The notes: generated by a model from the sequence alone, not told the origin. Positions 51,932 through 61,632 are shown, counted from the first letter of the stretch. The stretch: 64,000 bases of DNA from Spirochaetota bacterium (GCA_017999915.1 JAGNKX010000020.1:1-64000), one strand, 5' to 3'. Numbers and translations are program-made.

Positions 51932-53942
51932 CGCCTGTAACCTCCTGCACCCACACCTCCATGTTGGATAGACCCCGGTTGGCCCAGCAGAAGTAGGGGA
52001 TGAAGGTGAGAGGATTCCCTGCCGGGTCCGAACCTTCAAGGACCCAGGTACCGCCGAAGTGCTTTTCTGAAAAACGCGGCTTTAGTTCTTTAGTTATATC
52101 AATAGCCGCTCCCGGAATTTTTGTGGCCGGATTATCAATGCTTTCAAGACAGTAAACCAGGGGGCCCCGGGACAGGGCGATCTTCCCCCGGTTCGATTTG
52201 ACCTTGCGATGTGACCGGTGAATCGCGATGGCCATGGGGAAAGAGATTTCGATTGTGGAATTCTTATCCCAATTTCTTTTTATGGAAATATACCATGAAT
52301 GATAGGGAAAATATCCTGAGGCTGAGACAATTTCAGGCCTTGGGGGGATAACTATCTTCTCCTGATTGTCGTTGATCATAATAGAAGGATTTCCGGACCA
52401 TGAGGGAATGCGGAGATGTAATGTGAATTCATCAGGATTGTCGATCTCAATTTTAATCGATACGGGGCCTTCCCAGGGCAGTTTAGAGTCGATTATGATC
52501 TGTGCTGCCGCCGGGAAACCGTCCTGGGGATCGATCTCTGCTTTGTTGTCGAAGTACTGGTGCACCCAAATATTGCTGTTGTTAATTGAATAAATATATT
52601 TGCCCAAAGAAGCCCAGGTACGGGACACATTGCTCGGACAGCAGGCGGTGGCATACCAGGGCCTGCGTTTCTGCCCTTCCGATTCAAGGGGATTGCGGTA
52701 CAGGTAGGAGCGGCCGTCAAGGGCTATGCCCGCGGAGGCGGCGTTGTAGAGCTGCCATTCGATAAGGTCCGCATAGCGGGCCTCACCGGTGGCCATGAGC
52801 ATTTCATGGCTCCAGAAAATGCTTGCCAGGGCTGCGCAGGTTTCGCAGTAGGCGTAGCGATTGTCCAGCTCGTAATCCCTGCCGAAACCTTCAATGACCG
52901 GAAGGGACCCTATGCCGCCGGTGACGTACATGCGGCGTTGGACCATGCGGTCCCATGCCGCCGTCAGGGTCCCGATGATCGACCGGTCGCCGGTTTCCCG
53001 GAAGAGCATCGCCATGGCGGTGGCAAGGTATCCCCATCGGACCGCATGCCCCTCGGGAATGCGCTGCTTCCTGATGGGGCGATGCTGCTGGAAGAATTTT
53101 CCGGTGAGAAAGGACCAGTGGGCCCGCAACTTCAGGAAGGGCGGCTCCGTTGCCGTAAGGTTCTCCGTGAAATCAAATCCAGCCGGTGTTGATGCCCTGC
53201 CGTTGATTTCATTTTCCTGCTTCCTGATAAAGCCCGCGCGCCGGGATTGGCTCAGGAACTGTCCTATCAGCCGCAGGCCGAAAAAGCTCGTCCTGCCGCG
53301 CTGTTCCAGAAAATGACGGGCCGTTTCAAGATATTTTTTTTCTCCCGTTGCGCGATAGAGACGTATCAGGGCGATCTCGACCTCTTCATGACCCGGCGTC
53401 ATGGCGGCCCCTGCGCTGGTGAAATCGCTTACTACCAGGTCCGCCGCTTTACACGCTATTTCCATGAGGTTATTCCCACCGGTTGCATTCCCATGTGCTA
53501 TGCCTGCTTCAATCAGGTGGCCATGGGTGTAGAGCTCGTGTTCTATTTGCAGATTTTTCCAACGGTCTTCGGGGAAATGGAACTGGTTATAGGTGAACAA
53601 GTAGCCGTCTTCTGCCTGGGCACCGCGGATGATGTCAATGTATTCATCAAGGAGTTTCTTAAGACGATGATGGGGGCCTTCATCCAGAATTATAGCGGCA
53701 GCTTCGGCCCACTTGTGAACATCGGAGTCATTGTAGAAAAAGCCTTTACGGAATCCCTGCCTTGTCCCGGCAACAATGCGGAAATTGTCAATGCGCCCTG
53801 TCTGCTCCAGCTGGTCCCACTGGTAGAGTATGGCATTGTTCCGGTTCATGGCGCACCGGCTTCCCCAGAATCCGCCCGTGACCTTCACCTTTGAAAGGGG
53901 CAGTTCTTTCATGCGATCATAGGTTGAAGGAGTGTGAGGCAT
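51921..53942 (-). CDS. GH127 beta-L-arabinofuranosidase family protein
   Basis: 673 residues, AAGGAGGTCCCA before the ATG. DUF1680/GH127: VKVTGGFWGSR at the start, DSDVHKWAEAAAIIL, QIEHELYTHGHLIEA, TPGHEEVEIALIRLYRATG, then the active-site region YCETCAALASIFWSHEMLMATGEARYADLIEWQLYNAASAGIALDG, and YATACCPSNVSRTWASLGKYIYS. The Cys residues and Glu of these segments bind zinc and act as nucleophile and ligand in the family. No signal peptide, so the substrate is imported. It forms a translationally coupled pair with the GH2 enzyme. Confidence 0.92.
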   Translation of the reverse strand: MPHTPSTYDRMKELPLSKVKVTGGFWGSRCAMNRNNAILYQWDQLEQTGRIDNFRIVAGTRQGFRKGFFYNDSDVHKWAEAAAIILDEGPHHRLKKLLDEYIDIIRGAQAEDGYLFTYNQFHFPEDRWKNLQIEHELYTHGHLIEAGIAHGNATGGNNLMEIACKAADLVVSDFTSAGAAMTPGHEEVEIALIRLYRATGEKKYLETARHFLEQRGRTSFFGLRLIGQFLSQSRRAGFIRKQENEINGRASTPAGFDFTENLTATEPPFLKLRAHWSFLTGKFFQQHRPIRKQRIPEGHAVRWGYLATAMAMLFRETGDRSIIGTLTAAWDRMVQRRMYVTGGIGSLPVIEGFGRDYELDNRYAYCETCAALASIFWSHEMLMATGEARYADLIEWQLYNAASAGIALDGRSYLYRNPLESEGQKRRPWYATACCPSNVSRTWASLGKYIYSINNSNIWVHQYFDNKAEIDPQDGFPAAAQIIIDSKLPWEGPVSIKIEIDNPDEFTLHLRIPSWSGNPSIMINDNQEKIVIPPRPEIVSASGYFPYHSWYISIKRNWDKNSTIEISFPMAIAIHRSHRKVKSNRGKIALSRGPLVYCLESIDNPATKIPGAAIDITKELKPRFSEKHFGGTWVLEGSDPAGNPLTFIPYFCWANRGLSNMEVWVQEVTGDAR

Positions 53943-53996
53943 TGGGACCTCCTTGTATGAGGGAATCAGGGTGATGGAAATACTTCAAGTATTAAA

Positions 53997-54434
53997 TTAT
54001 GTGACATGTTTTTTAATGTCGGGTGGGTACCCCCAGATTAATTTCCAGCTTTGTATATTATTAATCAATTCTCTGATCATCACATAGTTTTTATAAAGAT
54101 AGTTATCGGTTATAACCTCGTTAATCAATTTGCTCAAATATCTCTCAACAGCAAAGGCGAGAATATGCGAAACAGACATTTTGAGAAGCTTCCTCAGATC
54201 AAGAAAAAACTCATACTCATCCGGCCTCAGGATAATATGAAACTTGTGCCACTCTCCTGGGTCTCTTTTTTCCTGATACTGTACCATCCTCCCAAAGAAA
54301 AAAGGATTCATTGTTTCCCCCATGACTTTATTCATCAGAATGACTATAAGCTCTGTTCGGGAAATTCTTTTCAATTGCGCCGCCCGTGTCATTTTATTCA
54401 GTATGTCTTTATCGATATTGAGAGTTGTTTCCAT
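53997..54434 (-). CDS. tandem ribbon-helix-helix DNA-binding protein
   Basis: 145 residues from ATG 54434 (AAGGA 10 nt upstream). Two ribbon-helix-helix modules appear: METTLNIDKDILNKMTRAAQLKRISRTELIVILMNKVM (1-39) and HKFHIILRPDEYEFFLDLRKLLKMSVSHILAFAVERYL (about 60-100). Each has an alternating strand, an amphipathic helix and the S-T/S-H turn. A single chain with two modules could bind as a pseudo-dimer or a higher assembly. It lies downstream of the divergent GPH symporter start region and beside GH127, so it is the likely local regulator. No antitoxin partner is visible. Confidence 0.7.
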   Translation of the reverse strand: METTLNIDKDILNKMTRAAQLKRISRTELIVILMNKVMGETMNPFFFGRMVQYQEKRDPGEWHKFHIILRPDEYEFFLDLRKLLKMSVSHILAFAVERYLSKLINEVITDNYLYKNYVMIRELINNIQSWKLIWGYPPDIKKHVT

Positions 54435-54462
54435 CCAGATCACATCCTTGATTGATCGGTTC

Positions 54463-54549
54463 TAATGAATTAAACGAATGATCCTGATTGATATAAAAAA
54501 ATTTTTAATTAATGATGATGTCACTCATTAGGGCTGACAATGATCATTA
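54463..54549. promoter_or_regulatory. cluster of TAATGA/TCATTA half-sites between the divergent RHH and GPH genes
   Basis: TAATGA at 54463-54468 and 54510-54515, TCATTA at 54525-54530, and an overlapping AATGATCATT dyad at 54539-54548. The half-sites fall between a ribbon-helix-helix gene and the symporter gene. Ribbon-helix-helix proteins typically bind short repeated boxes of this kind. Confidence 0.55.
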
Positions 54550-54648
54550 TTTTTATATTACTGCTTGAAATGTATTGCAATTTTAATCGGTCGGTGATAA
54601 CATGCAATTTACAATTTGTACCTAACAAGCGATCCAGGGAGGTTGTTC

Positions 54649-55995
54649 ATGGCAGGATCAGGAATGTCTATGAGAAGCAAGATCGGATACGGAATCTGCG
54701 ATCTGGGAGGCAACCTGTTCTTCACTGCAATCGGTCTCTGGCTCATGATCTATTTGACAGATACTGTCGGTATAGCGGCCGGCCTTGCAGGCATTGTGGT
54801 GGCGATCGGGAAGATATGGGACGCCATTACCGATCCTGTCGCGGGATTCCTTTCCGACCGCACCAAAACTCGTTGGGGACGGCGCAGGCCCTGGATGCTC
54901 TTCGGGTCATTTCCCCTGTTTGTAACCATGATTATCATGTTCACCAATCCCCACCTGGAAAGCCAGGCAGCCCTGTTCATATGGGGGGTTGTCGCTTTCT
55001 GCCTTCTCAATACGGCCTATACGGCGGTCAATATCCCCTATAATTCTTTGACCCCCGAGCTGACCCAGGATTACCATGAGCGCACCAGCCTTAACGGGTA
55101 TCGGTTCGGGTTCGCCGTTGTCGGCACGCTGACCGGCGCCGGCCTGGCGCTACCCCTCGTCAGTCTCTTTAAAACAAAGAGTGCGGGTTTTTCCGCCATG
55201 GGAGCGGTCTTCGGCGGTGTTATGCTGATAACCGCTCTTATAACCTTTTTTTCAGTAAGGGAGCCGTCGACAGAGCGCGAGCCTTTCAGCAAGGGATTTT
55301 TCGCGACGTACCGAAAGGTTTTCATGAACAGGCCGTACCTCCTTATTCTCGGCGCATACGCTCTGCACGTGACGGCCCTTACCATTATCATGAGCGTTGC
55401 AGCCTATTACTTCAAGTATATCCATAACGATGAGCAGGCCACGACCACGGCCATGCTGGTGCTCCTGGTTACGGCCTTTGTGTTCATCCCGGTGAGCGTC
55501 ATCCTGTCAAAGAAATTCGGGAAAAAGATAGTCTATGGCGCGGGTATGCTGATATTCGCGCTTAATATAATGATCCTGTTTTTCCTCGGGCACCTGTATC
55601 CGGTCGGTTTTTCCATAGCGCTGATGTGCTCCGCAGGTATCGGTCTCGGATTCACCTATGTCATGCCCTACGCGATGGTGCCGGACGCGGTTGAGTACGA
55701 TTATCTTCTGTCGGGAGAGCGCACCGAGGGAGCCTTTTACGGCATCTGGACCTTCGGCATAAAAATAGGCCAGGCCATAGCCCTGGCGATCACCGGCGCC
55801 GTGCTCTCCCTGGTCGGTTATGTGCCAGACGCGGTCCAGAGCGCCGAGGCGCAGCTGGGCATACGGCTTCTGGTTGGACCAATAACTGCTGTTATATTTG
55901 TTCTGGGGGTCGTTGTCCTCTATCTCTACCCCATCAATGAAAAGCGATATAACGAGATCATTGCGCAGATAGCCGAAATGGAAAAGAAGAAATAA
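54649..55995 (+). CDS. GPH-family glycoside:cation symporter
   Basis: 448 residues from ATG 54649 (AGGGAGG 6 nt upstream). Twelve-helix GPH/MelB type: IGYGICDLGGNLFFTAIGLWLMIYLTDTVGI, GKIWDAITDPVAGFLSDRTKTRWGRRRPWMLFGSFPL (conserved loop 2-3 region), LTQDYHERTSLNGYRFGFAVVG, and VPDAVEYDYLLSGERTEGAFYGIWTFGIKIGQA. The family imports beta-glucuronides, xylosides, arabinosides or galactosides with protons or sodium. Beside GH127 and GH2 it would supply their substrate. Confidence 0.94.
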   Translation: MAGSGMSMRSKIGYGICDLGGNLFFTAIGLWLMIYLTDTVGIAAGLAGIVVAIGKIWDAITDPVAGFLSDRTKTRWGRRRPWMLFGSFPLFVTMIIMFTNPHLESQAALFIWGVVAFCLLNTAYTAVNIPYNSLTPELTQDYHERTSLNGYRFGFAVVGTLTGAGLALPLVSLFKTKSAGFSAMGAVFGGVMLITALITFFSVREPSTEREPFSKGFFATYRKVFMNRPYLLILGAYALHVTALTIIMSVAAYYFKYIHNDEQATTTAMLVLLVTAFVFIPVSVILSKKFGKKIVYGAGMLIFALNIMILFFLGHLYPVGFSIALMCSAGIGLGFTYVMPYAMVPDAVEYDYLLSGERTEGAFYGIWTFGIKIGQAIALAITGAVLSLVGYVPDAVQSAEAQLGIRLLVGPITAVIFVLGVVVLYLYPINEKRYNEIIAQIAEMEKKK

Positions 55996-56058
55996 CCAGC
56001 CGGCCTTGCCGCTGCCGCGAGCCGGCTCTAATTAGCACTATCGGGAGGATTGTCCTTT

Positions 56059-56538
56059 ATGGAAGCGTTTGGATTGCTGGTGCTTGTGGTAGCGATCATT
56101 ATCGCTGCCGCCTTTGTCTTCTTCAAATGGTTTAAAAAGACGACGGTGGAGGATCTCGGCCTTCATTATGGGGAAAAGATGATCTTCGATGATGATACCT
56201 GCAGCGTCGAGCTTCCGGCCGGGTCGTCCACGGAGCCGATGACAAGCGTTTTTCTGCGAGTGACGAACAAGCGGATCGTGATCGGTCTCGGTGGTAAGCG
56301 GAAGCACCTGCTTAAATATGTGGTATATTACGAAACGGTTCCGGGCAAATCATCAGGCGGGCCGGGAGACGGGAAAAAAGAATATGTATCATTCAACATT
56401 GAAATAAAGAACATATCATTCATCGGGGATGATGTTGTAAGGATAGAGCCCGCGACGACACGGGGCGGCGATATCCCCGAATGGCTGCAGATCAAAACCA
56501 ATCATATCGGGAATTACCGGGAAGCTTTCAGGGTGTGA
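56059..56538 (+). CDS. membrane-anchored protein of unknown function
   Basis: 159 residues from ATG 56059, with GGGAGG 10 nt upstream. One N-terminal transmembrane helix (about 7-26) precedes a soluble beta-rich domain with VFLRVTNKRIVIGLGGKRKHL, which resembles PH-like or SHOCT-associated bPH modules; that match is tentative. Stand-alone gene following the GPH transporter. Confidence 0.65.
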   Translation: MEAFGLLVLVVAIIIAAAFVFFKWFKKTTVEDLGLHYGEKMIFDDDTCSVELPAGSSTEPMTSVFLRVTNKRIVIGLGGKRKHLLKYVVYYETVPGKSSGGPGDGKKEYVSFNIEIKNISFIGDDVVRIEPATTRGGDIPEWLQIKTNHIGNYREAFRV

Positions 56539-56570
56539 TCAGGCTCCCCGGCATTAACCGCTCCGGTTTG

Positions 56571-56771
56571 TCAGAATTTACCCGGCCCGCGCAGAATCCG
56601 CGCCGGGAGCATAAAAATTGATTTAACCAGTCCCAGAACACCTTCAACGGCTACGCCGAGGATCTTGAACGGCAGGAGCAGAAGCCACACTATGGGATAG
56701 AGTATGAGCGCGATTATGGCCAGGGGCCAGCAGAAGACGAGGAGAATGAGCCAGAGCAGAAATTTTATCAT
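56571..56771 (-). CDS. small two-helix membrane protein
   Basis: 66 residues from ATG 56771 (AAGGAG 9 nt upstream). Very hydrophobic, with two probable helices (FLLWLILLVFCWPLAIIALILYPIVWLLLLPFKIL) and a basic C-terminus. No family recognised. Convergent with the preceding gene and divergent from the M20 peptidase. Confidence 0.7.
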   Translation of the reverse strand: MIKFLLWLILLVFCWPLAIIALILYPIVWLLLLPFKILGVAVEGVLGLVKSIFMLPARILRGPGKF

Positions 56772-56831
56772 ATCAAAAAGCTCCTTATATAACTGGTAAT
56801 ACCTGAGTGATACAGGATTCACAGAGGTTAC

Positions 56832-58178
56832 ATGAAAATCAACAAAGATTTAGCCGCGGAGCACCTTGCCGGGGCCATACGCTTTAAGACCATATCCCAA
56901 CGGGACCCGGCACAGACAGACCGGAAGGCATTTCTCGGCCTCCATGGATATTTGAAGAAGACCTATCCCAAGGTTCACCACGTGATGAAGCGCGAGACCA
57001 TCAATGAACTGAGCCTTCTCTATACATGGCCGGGATCGGACAGACAGGCGGAACCGATCCTTCTCATGGCCCATCTTGATGTGGTTCCGGCCGAGGACGG
57101 CGTCGGGGAGACCTGGACCCGTTCCCCCTTTGGCGGTGACATGGACGGGGCGTTCGTATGGGGGCGGGGGGCCCTGGATGTCAAGGACGCTGTCATCGGC
57201 ATCATGGAGGCGGCGGAAGGCCTCATTGCCGATGGTTTCAAGCCGAAGCGGACGGTTTATATCTCCTTCGGCCACGACGAGGAGGTTCTCGGCAACCGGG
57301 GTGCTGCGGAAATCAGCCGGGTCCTCGCCGGCCGTGGCGTCAGGCTCGCCTTTACCCTGGACGAGGGCGGTTTTATCCGTGATGCCGTCATGCCGGGATT
57401 GAAAAAGCCGGCAGCGCTGGTGGGGATTGCTGAAAAGGGATATCTGAGCCTGGAACTGTCGGCCCGCGACGCAGGCGGCCATTCGTCGATGCCGCCGCGC
57501 CGTACCGCGGCAGGCAGGATAGCCAGGGCTCTCTGCCGCCTCGAGAAAAAACCGTTCCCCCCGCGCCTTACCGGGCCGGTGCAGGCGATGTTTCGGACCC
57601 TGGGATCGGAAGCCGTTCAGCCCTTCCGAATTTTTTACAGGAACATCGGGCTTTTCAGAAAGATCTTTCTGAAAATGCTTGCCGCGTCGCCGCAGACGGA
57701 TGCCATGATACGTACCACCATCGCCCCTACCATGCTTGAGGGAAGCGAGACAGAGAACGTAATGCCACAAAGGGTCATGGCGGTTGTGAATCTCCGGGTC
57801 CTTCCGGGTGAAACAAGGGAAGGTGTCCTGTCGCGGGTGAGAGCCGTCATCAAAGATCCGGACGTGGAAATCGCGGCGCGGGAGAATTCAAGCGATCCGT
57901 CGCCGGTGTCTGATACGGGATCTCCGGAATATGGCGCACTGAGAGATGTCATCATCTCCCTCTTCCCCGGCATCGTCGTGGCCCCCTTTCTCATGGTGGG
58001 CGCCACAGACTCACGTCATTTCGCCGCGGTGAGCAGGCAGGTGTTCCGTTTTACGCCGGCCCGGATCGGCGCTGACGACATGGGACGGGTCCACGGCATT
58101 GACGAGAGGATATGCATCGACAATTTCGCCGACATCATCGCCTTTTACGCCGCCCTTATAAGAAAAACGGCCCTGTAA
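56832..58178 (+). CDS. M20 family metallopeptidase (carboxypeptidase S-like)
   Basis: 448 residues, GAGGTTAC before the ATG. Zinc ligands and catalysis: AHLDVVP (His81, Asp83), GRGALDVKD (Asp116), GHDEEVLG (catalytic Glu150, ligand Glu151), and the C-terminal His in ATDSRHFAAV. VGIAEKGYLSLELSARDAGGHSSMPPRRTAAGRIA starts the dimerisation domain. The family (CPS1/PM20D type) hydrolyses or condenses N-acyl amino acids or dipeptides. No signal peptide. Confidence 0.9.
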   Translation: MKINKDLAAEHLAGAIRFKTISQRDPAQTDRKAFLGLHGYLKKTYPKVHHVMKRETINELSLLYTWPGSDRQAEPILLMAHLDVVPAEDGVGETWTRSPFGGDMDGAFVWGRGALDVKDAVIGIMEAAEGLIADGFKPKRTVYISFGHDEEVLGNRGAAEISRVLAGRGVRLAFTLDEGGFIRDAVMPGLKKPAALVGIAEKGYLSLELSARDAGGHSSMPPRRTAAGRIARALCRLEKKPFPPRLTGPVQAMFRTLGSEAVQPFRIFYRNIGLFRKIFLKMLAASPQTDAMIRTTIAPTMLEGSETENVMPQRVMAVVNLRVLPGETREGVLSRVRAVIKDPDVEIAARENSSDPSPVSDTGSPEYGALRDVIISLFPGIVVAPFLMVGATDSRHFAAVSRQVFRFTPARIGADDMGRVHGIDERICIDNFADIIAFYAALIRKTAL

Positions 58179-58303
58179 GTCCCGGGTACGGGAGGGCCGC
58201 AAAAAAAATAATTGCGTCCCCCGCGATAATATTCTATCTGACACATAGAAGCGCCGGAAAGATCGGGCGCCTCGCCGTTGACCCTGTCCGCCGGAGGAAA
58301 TCG

Positions 58304-59017
58304 TTGAGCATCAGTAAAAAGAACAGACCCCTGCAGAAGATGTTCTCGGAAGTGCCGGAGAGTTACGATCTGATCAACAGGCTCTTCACCCTGCGCCTCG
58401 ACGAGAGGTGGCGCCGCAGGGCCGCTGAGGCATGCCTGGCCGCGGGGGCGGCGAGGGTCCTGGACCTCTGCACAGGCACCGGCGACCTGGCGGTGAGGGT
58501 CGCCTCAGCTGCGGGAAAGCGGGCCGATGTGTACGGCGTCGATTTCAGCATGGCGATGCTGGAGTATGCGCGGGTAAAGGCAGCCCGCGCCGGCGTGCCG
58601 GCCCTTTTCGCGGCCGGGGACGCATCAGAGCTTCCCTTTCAAGATGGCGCCTTCGGCGTCATAACCATCGCCTTCGGATTCCGAAACCTTACCTACCGGA
58701 ATCCTGGCAGGGACCGGTACCTGGCGGAAATCCTCAGGGTCCTCGAAACTGGAGGGCGGTTTGTTATCGTTGAGAGTAGCCAGCCTCGTTCAGGCATCTT
58801 CAGGGCACTGGTTCATCTTTATACAAAGATTGTCGTATCTTTCATCGGCGGTATTGTCTCCGGCCAGAGGGGAGCCTATAACTATCTTGCCCATTCTGCT
58901 GTTAATTTTTACGGTCCTGAGGAGTTGTCGGATCTGCTCAGATCCGCCGGCTTCAGCAGGGTTGAACATCACCCGCTCCTTGGCGGGGTCGCAGCCTTGC
59001 ATATAGCATATAAATGA
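58304..59017 (+). CDS. UbiE/MenG-type demethylmenaquinone methyltransferase
   Basis: 237 residues from a TTG start at 58304, chosen because GGAGG lies 6 nt upstream. Features of the family: MFSEVPESYDLINRLFTLRLDERWRR, VLDLCTGTGDLAVRVA (SAM motif I), YGVDFSMAMLEYAR, AGDASELPFQDGAFGVITIAFGFRNL, and FYGPEELSDLLRSAGF. It would methylate demethylmenaquinone to menaquinone, the last step; other men genes are not in the window. Not strictly distinguishable from a UbiE that also acts on ubiquinone. Confidence 0.88.
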   Translation: MSISKKNRPLQKMFSEVPESYDLINRLFTLRLDERWRRRAAEACLAAGAARVLDLCTGTGDLAVRVASAAGKRADVYGVDFSMAMLEYARVKAARAGVPALFAAGDASELPFQDGAFGVITIAFGFRNLTYRNPGRDRYLAEILRVLETGGRFVIVESSQPRSGIFRALVHLYTKIVVSFIGGIVSGQRGAYNYLAHSAVNFYGPEELSDLLRSAGFSRVEHHPLLGGVAALHIAYK

Positions 59018-59207
59018 TCGCAAATTAATAGTGATTTATAAATCGGGAATTAAAAAGTAGACACATGCAATAGTTTTGTTAAATTATTTGTATAAATTCA
59101 CTCCTTTTTCATGGCCACTTTTTGACATATCAGATTATGGCCAGATTAATAATTCTAATTATAGTATATATTTCAGCAATACTGACAGCAAAATATAAAA
59201 TAGTATT

Positions 59208-59343
59208 GAGTTATTGTGGAATTATATCCAATTATAAGGATATTTAAGAGTTTTCCGGGGGGTTGCCTCTTTTAGATGTTTGTCATTTTGCAATGATTCT
59301 TAAGAATCCGGCAGGATGGCCAACGGTAGTTCCACAATAATTC
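59208..59343. repeat. imperfect 18-bp inverted repeat in a 400-bp AT-rich region
   Basis: GAGTTATTGTGGAATTAT (59208-59225) and its inverted partner near 59326-59343 match at 15 of 18 positions and are about 100 bp apart. A 12-bp dyad ATTCTTAAGAAT lies between. It may be a short mobile element or a structured leader. The rest of 59018-59425 is AT-rich and shows no gene. Confidence 0.45.
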
Positions 59344-59425
59344 TATTTTTTAAACATCATAGCTGGTTCCTGATGGATCAGTGCGTGTTTAAGTAAATAA
59401 CCGACATTATTTTAATGAGGGTATT

Positions 59426-61432
59426 ATGAAACGACTTGGCATGATAATGGTGATCTTCATCAGCTGCCTTGCTGTCATGACCGGCTGCGGCGACGATGGG
59501 AACAAAAAACGAGTATGGCCTTTTTCTGATAGCACTTCTACAGATTCTACGACAGATGGTGCAGATACCGATAATGCCACGAACACATTCCATGGTCCGG
59601 CCACCGTAGAGGCCACTGACGCGGATTATAAAGACAAGGTCGGTATTAATTGGTCCACCATTGACAAGGCCGTGAGCTATAATGTATACCGTTCCGATAA
59701 GATAGGGGGTCCCTTCGCCGCCAAGATCGGGTCCGTTGATGCCGATAACCTGGTCAATGCAGATTCCACCGTTGTGACCACCACCACGCCGACCAGCACT
59801 GACCCGGGCACTGTTACGACCACCGCCACCGGCGGCGACTGCGACAATCCGGTATATCAGGCCACGTATCAGTCAGCGAGAGATATCGGCGATGGAATAC
59901 ACATTCCTTATACAACCGGAATCTGGTTGCCTGGAGTGGGCTGGACTTATACATCTGAGCACTATTCTGTGAGATTGCGGGTGGGCAGTGTAGTTGATAC
60001 CGTAATTGAGTTTATCGGTAAAAATTTGTTCACAGGAACCACCTGGACCCAGACCATGATTGTGGCGGAATTCAACAATGCCCTGGGCAGTTACGGCACC
60101 TGTTATGCTGTCACTGTCAATGGGAAAAAGTATATCAAGATTGTAAGCTCTTATGCAATTACTCTTTCCAGCGATTATGATTTGCCCGGTAATATCCTCT
60201 GGGTCGGTCTCGATTTTCTTGATGAAAGCTCCAATTCTTCCACTGTGGTAACGGCCAATCCGGTTTTGATCTCCTGCGGCGATCTCACCAGCCCCACTGT
60301 ATCGGAAGTGAGCCCTAAAAACGGCGCCACGGATATCGCACTGAACGCGAAAGTTTCCGTCGCCTTCAGCGAGGCCATTGACACAGCCACCATGAACAGC
60401 TCAAGCTTTACACTCTCTGCGGGCGAAACCGCTGTGGCGGGCACGGTTTCCAACACCGGCGTTTTTACGCCATCGGCTGCGCTGGCGCCAAGCACGGAGT
60501 ATACGGCCACCATAACCACTGCCGTGACCGACCTGGCCGGGAATCACCTTGAATCAGATTACGTATGGAAATTCACTACCTGCGCCGCTTCCTCCAGTTC
60601 CTCCGTGTCATATTATTATATTGATTCCGATGTTTCCCAGGGCGGCATCTACTACTACGCTATCACCGCCGTCGATGCCGACGGCAATGAAAGCGTCATG
60701 CCCACGCTGGGTGAAGAGGGATCCACCAAGGCCAACGACAATGTGCCTTCCAAGGTGGCGATCTGCTCCGCTTCCAAGGGTCAGGCCGGCGGAATAACGG
60801 TTACCTGGGGAGAGGCGACAGGCGCGGATTATTACCGGGTGTACCGTGTCGACTCTTCTTCCATTCAGGTCCAGGTAGGCGGCAATATTACCGGCACCTC
60901 CTATACAGATACAACGGTTGATGTTGGCGTATACTCTTACAAAGTGACGCCCTATAACTCCTCCGGGGCGGGCGGCAGCAGCGGTCTTGACCAGGGGCAT
61001 CGGGCCGCCACTGAATACGAATTCTTTGATCTGGTTTATATGGAAGAGGAATCGGCTCTGAGCAGGATAAGCAAACTGCAGGCGAGCGGACTTGATATGA
61101 TCGGAACTGAAACCGTTAACGATTTAGCAGAGGGTAGTAATGGCACTTGCAATTACAATGCCGCCTATGACTTATGGTCAGATAAGGCGACCGTGCTCAT
61201 AACCTTCACCAATTACTCTGATTACTTATTAACGCTTAACGGTACTCAAACCACTGTGGCAAATTCATCAGGAACGGGAACAATTACGGGTACGTTAACC
61301 GTAACCGGTTTATACTCCGGGACTGTGGGTTTTAATCTGTCGCTTACAAACCAAAACGCCAGCGGCGGCACTTATACGGTGACGCAGACCGGCGGGTCTG
61401 CGACCACGATCCCCTATGATTACGTGCCTTAA
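59426..61432 (+). CDS. Ig/FN3-domain lipoprotein, paralogue A
   Basis: 668 residues. Signal ends VMTGC (lipobox), followed by an Asp/Ser/Thr-rich linker (about 25-55). FN3-type segment GPATVEATDADYKDKVGINWSTIDKAVSYNVYRSDKIGGPF (about 55-100) appears to continue only at YYYIDSDVSQGGIYYYAITAVDADGNESV (about 395-425). Between them lie an extra module (about 130-285, with VGSVVDTVIEFIGKN...AEFNNALG..CYAVTVNGKKYIKIVSS) and a Big_5/SbsA-type Ig domain (TSPTVSEVSPKNGATDIALNAKVSVAFSEAID, about 292-385). A second FN3 follows (PSKVAICSASKGQAGGITVTWGEATGADYYRVYRV), then a C-terminal module ending IPYDYVP. Surface adhesion or binding is inferred only. Confidence 0.82.
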   Translation: MKRLGMIMVIFISCLAVMTGCGDDGNKKRVWPFSDSTSTDSTTDGADTDNATNTFHGPATVEATDADYKDKVGINWSTIDKAVSYNVYRSDKIGGPFAAKIGSVDADNLVNADSTVVTTTTPTSTDPGTVTTTATGGDCDNPVYQATYQSARDIGDGIHIPYTTGIWLPGVGWTYTSEHYSVRLRVGSVVDTVIEFIGKNLFTGTTWTQTMIVAEFNNALGSYGTCYAVTVNGKKYIKIVSSYAITLSSDYDLPGNILWVGLDFLDESSNSSTVVTANPVLISCGDLTSPTVSEVSPKNGATDIALNAKVSVAFSEAIDTATMNSSSFTLSAGETAVAGTVSNTGVFTPSAALAPSTEYTATITTAVTDLAGNHLESDYVWKFTTCAASSSSSVSYYYIDSDVSQGGIYYYAITAVDADGNESVMPTLGEEGSTKANDNVPSKVAICSASKGQAGGITVTWGEATGADYYRVYRVDSSSIQVQVGGNITGTSYTDTTVDVGVYSYKVTPYNSSGAGGSSGLDQGHRAATEYEFFDLVYMEEESALSRISKLQASGLDMIGTETVNDLAEGSNGTCNYNAAYDLWSDKATVLITFTNYSDYLLTLNGTQTTVANSSGTGTITGTLTVTGLYSGTVGFNLSLTNQNASGGTYTVTQTGGSATTIPYDYVP

Positions 61433-61466
61433 TTATCGGTTGTATTGAACGAGATAGAATAACTGC

Positions 61467-61497
61467 CCGGGGCGCGCTGCGGCGCGCCCCGGTTTTT
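61467..61497 (+). terminator. rho-independent terminator
   Basis: 11-bp stem CCGGGGCGCGC / GCGCGCCCCGG with a TGCG loop, then TTTTT. Ends the paralogue A transcript. Confidence 0.92.
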
Positions 61498-61632
61498 ATC
61501 TTATAGCTGTTTTGGTTTCTACAATTATATTGTGCATTAATTCCGGCCCATGATAGAGGAGTTAATAGTTTCCTTTATTGACATCCGGAACAAATAAATA
61601 AATGACTTGTTTTAAAATTATTTTTTATGGGG

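Noticed and set aside
59240-59340. Possible riboswitch (G-rich run followed by paired segments) upstream of the Ig lipoprotein
   Set aside because: I could not match it to the conserved core of c-di-GMP or other known riboswitches; only the inverted repeat is supportable.
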